A DNA stretch of 64,000 nucleotides from Bolinopsis microptera. Taxonomy: Eukaryota; Ctenophora; Tentaculata; Lobata; Bolinopsidae. Below the pieces are notes generated by a model. The model was not told the origin of the DNA. It saw nothing but the letters and a program-made list of their open reading frames with translations, and did not search any database. Both the position numbers and the translations under genes were made by a program. This document shows positions 59,301 through 64,000 of this stretch, one piece after another. The stretch is from the NCBI RefSeq assembly GCF_026151205.1, contig NC_087076.1, forward strand, positions 12,757,675 to 12,821,674, written 5' to 3'. Position 1 is the first letter of the stretch, and each line of letters begins with the position of its first letter.

Positions 59301-59695
59301 CATTGATGTTAAGTTTATTTGAATTTTGAAATAAAAAATAATCGGTATTTTGTTCAGAATATCGTCCAAGACGAGCGGAGAAGTGTTGTCGTGGTTTAAA
59401 CAGCAGTTAGCGTGGGCGGGTCTTATCGTCACTTCAGAGGTCGGCTGCTCTCAGGACTTCTTTATCAAGGTACGTGGACATTGTCGCTACGGTTCTGCAC
59501 ATGGTCAAGTTCTTGATGGTTTTTTGAATTTTGGTCTTGAAATGCTGAATGACAAAACATTTTTTCCCTCAGCATTTCAAGAAGAAGATTGTGCAGGCTC
59601 TTGTTACTACTTCGCTTGTAATTTTGTACATAATTTTAAACTTGGCAACATCACTTTCCAATAAGTTCGACAAAAAAACAGAATATGTTATTTAA
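53336..59695 (+). CDS. Unrecognised nine-exon gene; 620-residue tail-anchored protein
   Basis: Exons by splice sites and phase: 53,336-53,462; 54,189-54,754; 55,560-55,713; 56,269-56,419; 57,478-57,807; 58,180-58,369; 58,822-58,931; 59,358-59,469; 59,573-59,695. They sum to 1,863 nt with all phases matching, ending in TAA. The N-terminus has CSCC and a basic, Glu-rich coiled-coil-like stretch. Residues 60-430 are Ser/Thr/Pro-rich and acidic, with a 42-bp duplication (TTTSERRVLDPPSP twice) and an NILEQSTQ repeat. A compact domain follows at about 530-580 (VIPIIECDIAFRI, then SGEVLSWFKQQLAWAGL). The end is basic HFKKK plus about 22 hydrophobic residues (586-607), a likely C-terminal membrane anchor. 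The compact domain faintly recalls the anoctamin N-terminal domain, but no channel region follows. Exons 1-8 are more certain than exon 9. Confidence 0.7.
54275..54358 (+). repeat. 42-bp in-frame tandem duplication in exon 2
   Basis: Two near-identical 42-bp units starting CCAACTACCACTTCAG encode a duplicated 14-residue Ser/Pro-rich segment. A multiple of three keeps the frame, which supports that the exon is translated. Confidence 0.92.
54828..54856 (+). repeat. Run of 29 G in intron 2
   Basis: Uninterrupted poly(G), 73 nt after the exon 2 donor. It lies on the transcribed RNA as G, so a quadruplex in the pre-mRNA is possible. Its length is prone to sequencing error. Confidence 0.9.
55468..55559 (+). 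repeat. 46-bp tandem duplication carrying the exon 3 acceptor
   Basis: Two perfect 46-bp copies (55,468-55,513 and 55,514-55,559), each ending CTTATCCTCAG. Exon 3 uses the second. Using the first would add 46 nt and bring an in-frame TAA. Confidence 0.92.
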
Positions 59696-59933
59696 GGAAG
59701 TAAAAATCAGTATTCTAATATATTCATTTATAGCTGATTCACACATTATACCTTTATTTAACAAGCAATACCTCGTCTATAGAAGATAGGGAAATTATTA
59801 AAAACTCCAAATGTTATTGTGAGACGATTAAGAAAGATACTGGGTACAGCATTTGACACAAAATTTCAAACATGAAGATGATCCCCAACATGGTTGGGGA
59901 TATAAAAATTCCATTAAAAAACAGTAAGATAAG
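59696..59933. other. Convergent 3' intergenic region
   Basis: 238 bp between the stop of the plus-strand gene and the stop of the minus-strand helicase ORF. AT-rich, with a weak ATTAAA near 59,796 and GGGGAT hairpin sequence (CCCCAACATGGTTGGGG) at about 59,883-59,899. Confidence 0.6.
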
Positions 59934-61751
59934 TTATCCAAGTAAATCATGTTTAACAATGTGGCAATAATCTCGCAACTCAACGATCAAATCATTCAAT
60001 CTGCGGCAAAATGGAGTCGAACAACTTTTATTTACGAGTGAATGTTCGCTTGTGAAGTATATCGAGCAATAAACTCTCGCTATCGAAATGACTGTATACA
60101 AACGTGATAAAAACATGTCCATCTCATCATCTCCAATTTCCGGTTCCCTTTTCTGTGCTGGACACATTGACATAGACATTGATGGATCCCTCAATTTATG
60201 AAGGGATACGTCAACCACTACTAAGACTGCCGGCCATTCGGCTGAAAAAGTGTCCCTAAAGTTATATTTCCAAACTCCGCTCTGAAATGCTTCTTTCCAT
60301 TTGGTATTTTCAAAGTCTATGGAAACTATTGCTGCATGTCCTTCACCCAATTCTTTAAGTTTCTCGAGGTCATTTTGCAAAAACATAGGAATGTGATTTG
60401 AATGTTGTTTTTCATCAGAAAAGTTGTCGTTTTCAATCAAGGTAAGAATCGGCTTTGGCCCATGTATGAGATGATCTTGGTCCTCATCCCAAATGAAGCT
60501 TCGGTCATCTTGAATCCCTTGACGGAATTTCTTTATTATGGACAAGATGCTAGTAATCTCCGATGAATTTCGAATAGAATTTGATAGTTTGCGTCTGTTT
60601 TTGTGGGGAATAATATCTTCTATAATTCCCCTGTAATTATCCAAAACCAAATTTGGAACTTGAAAACATGACTGCATTAAATCATGTGATACCCAGACAG
60701 TATTAAGGAAATTGCAATCTTGTAACCTGTTACCGAGAGACTCTAGTAAAAGAATATGATGTTCTTCTTGGCGTAGATCAGTTTCGGATGTCATGCTGTG
60801 AACATCGTCAACAAACAGATGACACTCATTAAATGAAAAGTTGAAACCTCCCAGATGAGATTTGTCAGAAAGTTTGGTTAAAAGTTTGGTTAATTCTCTT
60901 TCCAATTGATTGAATTTGAAATCAAATTGGCCATCGATAATTTCTTTGTGGTATAGTTTCTTTATTGCTGCTTTTGACCATAAAGAAAATCTCATAATTT
61001 CTATATATTTTGCAAATTTCTTGAAATCATCTCCCAAATTAGCACAATCTTCCGCAAATGCCTGAATTTCTTCTGGTATCCACGACATTGCATTGTGCTG
61101 GTGATGGAAGAACTTCAAGGCGCACCATTTTCGAAATGATCTCTTGAACCAGTCTTTATTCCATGTAACCACTATAGCTCTCATTTCTGAGCACATAAGT
61201 ATGGACTGCTTTCCCAATACTTTTTCTGTGGCAATCAATAACTGTGAATCACTTATCCTATCACATATAATATCTCTTTCGTAGGAATCTGGCACATAAA
61301 TTATCACGGGATACATATGCCTAGTAATTAGATCGGGTATATCTGTAATCCTTTTGGTCGGACTAAGTTTGAAAGAGTAAGTAAGGTCAGCAGGGCCATA
61401 GCTCAAAATCTTGTTATCCTGTCCAATCACAACAAATATATGTGGACATCTCCATTGTTCCTTGAGAAGCTCCAAAAAGAGTTGAGCACCGTTTAAGTTT
61501 TTAGTTAACGTCTTTAATACAAAAAGTGCGGAATTTATATTCGATAAATCGACCGTTTTGAAACACTTTAGCATTTTAATTACTCGTAACCTTAACTTAC
61601 TGCAGCTTTCTTCTTTAGTCGTAACGAATAGGCAAAGTAATCCCTCGCCCATGTGTTCTTGGAGCTCATGAACTGTGATATAATATCTCAATGAATTCAG
61701 GTCATGACGGATACTTTCATCCGGTTCTATTAGATCCTTTGTATACTTCAT
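59934..61751 (-). CDS. Split NERD-SF1 helicase, C-terminal part (Walker B onward)
   Basis: A 605-residue ORF. Walker B-like ECHLFVDDVHS lies at 309-319 and a motif III-like VWVSHDLMQ at 352-360. KLSNSIRNSSEI (388-399) matches the N-x-RN/S-x-EI motif IV of UvrD-like enzymes. EWPAVLVVVDV (505-515) fits motif V, and LYTVISIARVYCSIYF (551-566) fits motif VI with Ser-Ile-Ala-Arg in place of the usual Thr-Arg-Ala-Arg. No Walker A is present; that lies in the upstream ORF, whose stop overlaps this ATG by 4 nt. Residues 147-210 repeat, with divergence, the upstream ORF's 311-374. Residues 1-145 match nothing I recognise. It may be the second half of one gene joined by splicing or frameshift, or a decayed gene. 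Helicase-fold assignment is good; function is unknown. Confidence 0.75.
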   Translation of the reverse strand: MKYTKDLIEPDESIRHDLNSLRYYITVHELQEHMGEGLLCLFVTTKEESCSKLRLRVIKMLKCFKTVDLSNINSALFVLKTLTKNLNGAQLFLELLKEQWRCPHIFVVIGQDNKILSYGPADLTYSFKLSPTKRITDIPDLITRHMYPVIIYVPDSYERDIICDRISDSQLLIATEKVLGKQSILMCSEMRAIVVTWNKDWFKRSFRKWCALKFFHHQHNAMSWIPEEIQAFAEDCANLGDDFKKFAKYIEIMRFSLWSKAAIKKLYHKEIIDGQFDFKFNQLERELTKLLTKLSDKSHLGGFNFSFNECHLFVDDVHSMTSETDLRQEEHHILLLESLGNRLQDCNFLNTVWVSHDLMQSCFQVPNLVLDNYRGIIEDIIPHKNRRKLSNSIRNSSEITSILSIIKKFRQGIQDDRSFIWDEDQDHLIHGPKPILTLIENDNFSDEKQHSNHIPMFLQNDLEKLKELGEGHAAIVSIDFENTKWKEAFQSGVWKYNFRDTFSAEWPAVLVVVDVSLHKLRDPSMSMSMCPAQKREPEIGDDEMDMFLSRLYTVISIARVYCSIYFTSEHSLVNKSCSTPFCRRLNDLIVELRDYCHIVKHDLLG

Positions 61752-62929
61752 AATCGTGAACTGATTATTGAGTGAAATTTGTAATGTAGAGAAGAATGCG
61801 AAAGAAACCTCTGCATAAAAGATTTCCCAAATTTCGTTTCGGAATATACATCACAGGTTACCACGATTGTTCTCCCTCTAGCACTTACAAAATCTGATGA
61901 CATTTTCCCTTGTTTTAACACCAGGCACTTTGCAGACAGCAGAAATGTTTCAAATCGTCTCAAAGCTCCCTCATTTGGGACGAAAATAAAAACAGGCCTT
62001 GTCGTTAGCGCTCTCTCTATGATCTCTAGTATCTTTCCTTGCATCAAAATAGTTTTGCCTGATCCTGCTGCTCCTTCTATCCAAAGTTTAGATTCGTCCT
62101 CAGAATAAATATCCATTTGTTCTTTAGTTAAACACCTTATACCTAAGTGCTCCTTAAAATGATCCGGTGCTTTCACAACTTCGCTAGATTTCGGTTTCCT
62201 CCATCTGATTGATAAATCTCCATTTTTCGACAGACGATCAACTCTCTCTATGGTACGAAGCAGGTCATATCGGTCCTTCAATTTGTTTCTCAATTTCGAA
62301 TCAAAACAAGCTATGCCAATCATTCGAGATCTAACTTTTTCTGGAACCGTTTTCTGATTAGCAATGTTTAAGCGCCACCATGCTTCAAAATCTTTAAAAT
62401 CCTCCTGGTAAACCAATACATTCACAATGCTAGCGGTGCTGTTGCTTAAGTCCTCGGCGATGTTGTTTTGAAACTGGTCAGCCTGACTTTCAGTTAAGTT
62501 TGGGAGGATGGTAAAAGTGTAAATTGGGAATTTATCTTCAAGACCATCATCAACATTAGATATTGCTGTTATCATCTTGTGGGTCTTTTCAAGTTGCTCG
62601 GTAGATTTTTTTAAATGTTGGCTAAAATTTTGGTTGGTCCATCCCTTTGCTGGAGCTTTGACCTCAAAACACGCGATGAACTTATTTCCGACAACTACGA
62701 AATCAGTTTCCCCATCAACGTTTGAATTAATGGAAGGTTGAAACAGAGTGTGGGTGGTTTTGGATCTACTGAAACTGTGAATCACCACCATATCCTGATC
62801 GCTCATCCTCTCAAATGCCCTGTAAACACTAACCTCGGCTTCCCATTCAAGCTGCTGACGAAGCGTGGTTGCTTGATCGTCAGAATCTTGTAAAATATCG
62901 TCATGCTTTCTCGATGTTGAAGATGTCAT
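61748..62929 (-). CDS. Split NERD-SF1 helicase, N-terminal part (nuclease-like domain and Walker A)
   Basis: A 393-residue ORF. The N-terminal half looks like a NERD/PD-(D/E)xK nuclease domain: Glu30 in LEWEAEVSVYRAF, Asp76 in DGETDFVVV and Glu89-x-Lys91 in CFEVKAP. A Q-like motif LTKEQMDIY (267-275) and Walker A LWIEGAAGSGKT (282-293) follow, then a motif Ia-like strand RPVFIFVPNEG (311-321). It stops without Walker B. NERD plus UvrD-type helicase is a familiar bacterial architecture, and related NTPases occur in invertebrates. An in-frame TGA a few codons upstream fixes the start at this ATG or later. No intron is needed, unlike the neighbouring gene, which fits horizontal or retro-origin but does not prove it. 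It reads through the overlapping exon-like ORF at 62,901-63,089 in another frame. Confidence 0.8.
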   Translation of the reverse strand: MTSSTSRKHDDILQDSDDQATTLRQQLEWEAEVSVYRAFERMSDQDMVVIHSFSRSKTTHTLFQPSINSNVDGETDFVVVGNKFIACFEVKAPAKGWTNQNFSQHLKKSTEQLEKTHKMITAISNVDDGLEDKFPIYTFTILPNLTESQADQFQNNIAEDLSNSTASIVNVLVYQEDFKDFEAWWRLNIANQKTVPEKVRSRMIGIACFDSKLRNKLKDRYDLLRTIERVDRLSKNGDLSIRWRKPKSSEVVKAPDHFKEHLGIRCLTKEQMDIYSEDESKLWIEGAAGSGKTILMQGKILEIIERALTTRPVFIFVPNEGALRRFETFLLSAKCLVLKQGKMSSDFVSARGRTIVVTCDVYSETKFGKSFMQRFLSHSSLHYKFHSIISSRL

Positions 62930-63089
62930 AATGTTTAGACTCTGGTGCCGGAGGGATCATGATCGGTGTTCCATCATTGCATTGTGTTTCTAATAGTATC
63001 TCGTACACCTCTCTGCCATGTTCCTCAATCTTTTGTATCTGCTCCTCGCGTATCTTCTCCTTGGTCATTGAATAATACGAAGCATAGTC
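62901..63089 (-). CDS. Exon-like ORF overlapping the helicase start
   Basis: Directly after a minus-strand acceptor (ACGTTTAG, AG at 63,091-63,090), 62 codons are open to a TGA. They encode a charged helical segment (SMTKEKIREEQIQKIEEHG) and IMIPPAPESKHYDIF. The last 29 nt overlap the helicase ORF in a different frame. It may be the terminal exon of an upstream minus-strand gene beyond the window, or the 5' part of a shared transcript. Family not recognised. Confidence 0.4.
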   Translation of the reverse strand, partial: DYASYYSMTKEKIREEQIQKIEEHGREVYEILLETQCNDGTPIMIPPAPESKHYDIFNIEKA

Positions 63090-63518
63090 CTAAACGTAAT
63101 CCATTTATTAAAAAACATGGCGCAATTAAGTTACACTATACGGATACTCTGCTAACATTTTAATTGAAATTTATCAGTGAAAAAAGAGCAATTTTTGATC
63201 CAACGTAAAGTTAACTAACAAAGTAAATTTGAATCCAAATACATACAACTTTAAGTAAATTCGTAAATATTATTATACTAGAATATGTACCGAAGCATGA
63301 CAATTATATGCAAAATGATTATTGATTTTCTGTACAAGCAATACAAAATAAAACTTAGCATTAACTAAGAAGAGTAGGTTTTGGTGTAAACTATAACACA
63401 TAGCTAGACTATAAAAACACTGGGAAACCAGCTTCCTATCCATTATTTATCATCAAATTAAAAAGTTAAAAGCAATTCCGGCCCGGTTTGATAAACAAAA
63501 TTCTAGATTTTTTTGCAG
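63090..63518. other. No gene seen
   Basis: AT-rich. If the preceding exon is real, this is its upstream intron. Confidence 0.4.
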
Positions 63519-63690
63519 CATGCGCGGAATCTCGATTTTTTTCATTCTCCGCGACAAATTGCGATTTTCTCAGATCCTCGCGACAAATCGCGATTTTTTC
63601 AATTCTGCACGACAAATCGCGCATTTTCCTTTAAATCTGAAGACCAAATTCGCATATATTTCTTCAATTCTGCGGGCCGAATATCACGTT
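63519..63690. repeat. Degenerate tandem repeat with TCGCGATTTTT
   Basis: Five or so diverged units of about 35 bp built on GCGACAAATCGCGATTTT plus a TTCAATTCT-like segment. Related motifs occur at 28,585-28,700. Open frames here follow the repeat, not a gene. Confidence 0.8.
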
Positions 63691-64000
63691 TTCTATAAAT
63701 ATAAACAAGGTACCATGAAACATGGACAAAAAATTTTTCAGAAAAACTTTGACTTAGAAAATTTTTCTAAGGCAGAGCTCCCGCTTCCGAGCTCGTATTG
63801 CGAAAGGGAGGCCTGCCCTCCGAGATCGCATTACAAGGGGGAACCATCGAGTCCAAAATCGTACATCGAAGGGTAGGTGCGGACTTCGGAAATCGAAAAA
63901 AAAAATGTCCGCTCATAATGAACAAAAGTAGTTTCCAGAAAAACTTTTAAAAAACTTTGACTTTGTTCACAAAGGTAACACGACTCCTGTCCGACAGCGA
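63691..64000. other. Window end, no gene seen
   Basis: Contains short degenerate repeats (GAGCTCGTATTGCGA, GAGATCGCATTACAA, AAATCGTACATCGAA) at about 63,788-63,870. No domain is visible in the plus-strand frame through them. Confidence 0.45.

Noticed and set aside
59350-59664. 104-codon single ORF at 59,350
   Set aside because: It reads through a donor (GTACGTGG at 59,470) and contains exon 8 only. The spliced frame gives a better end.

Overview
The window is nuclear DNA from an animal, very probably a marine invertebrate. This rests on four recognisable animal-type genes (IMPACT, hyccin/FAM126, ADRM1/Rpn13, ABHD18), GT-AG introns, AT-rich intergenic DNA, very long simple-sequence arrays and several non-autonomous DNA transposons. 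I cannot name the phylum. No bacterial-style gene layout, CRISPR array, rRNA or tRNA was seen.

Layout. Positions 1-39,600 hold no gene I can defend. They carry long (GA)n, (CA)n and (GGGA)n arrays, minisatellites, AT-rich tracts and at least three mobile elements. One is a 2.0-kb TTAA-flanked element (16,197-18,238). Another is a giant foldback TTAA-flanked element (19,760-21,887) with a 767-bp TA-flanked element nested in it. A few isolated exon-like segments (11,847-11,948 minus; 28,173-28,330 plus) hint that this desert may be intron or may hide small genes.

Positions 39,658-46,723 are a compact plus-strand cluster: IMPACT (translation control through GCN1/GCN2), hyccin (PI4KIIIalpha plasma-membrane complex), ADRM1 (proteasomal ubiquitin receptor) and ABHD18 (alpha/beta hydrolase-like, two exons joined by a 301-nt intron). 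The first three are single-exon, and each start codon lies 15-37 nt downstream of a good 3' splice-acceptor sequence. This suggests a 5'UTR intron or spliced-leader trans-splicing. The products work in unrelated pathways; nothing shows a functional operon.

Positions 46,724-53,335 are intergenic, with one larger copy of a transposon family whose ends read GGGGTCGTTC (a short copy sits before ADRM1) and a small hairpin element.

Positions 53,336-59,695 hold a nine-exon plus-strand gene that I assembled by hand. All phases close exactly to 620 codons plus stop, and the protein ends in a predicted C-terminal membrane anchor. I do not recognise the family.

From 62,929 down to 59,934 on the minus strand lie two ORFs overlapping by 4 nt (ATGA). 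The first has a NERD-like nuclease fold followed by the Q-like motif and Walker A of a superfamily-1 helicase. The second has the Walker B and later helicase motifs. Together they make one NERD-SF1 helicase split in two, with an internal duplication at the split. A further minus-strand exon-like ORF (63,089-62,901) overlaps the start of the first. This is the most unusual locus in the window.
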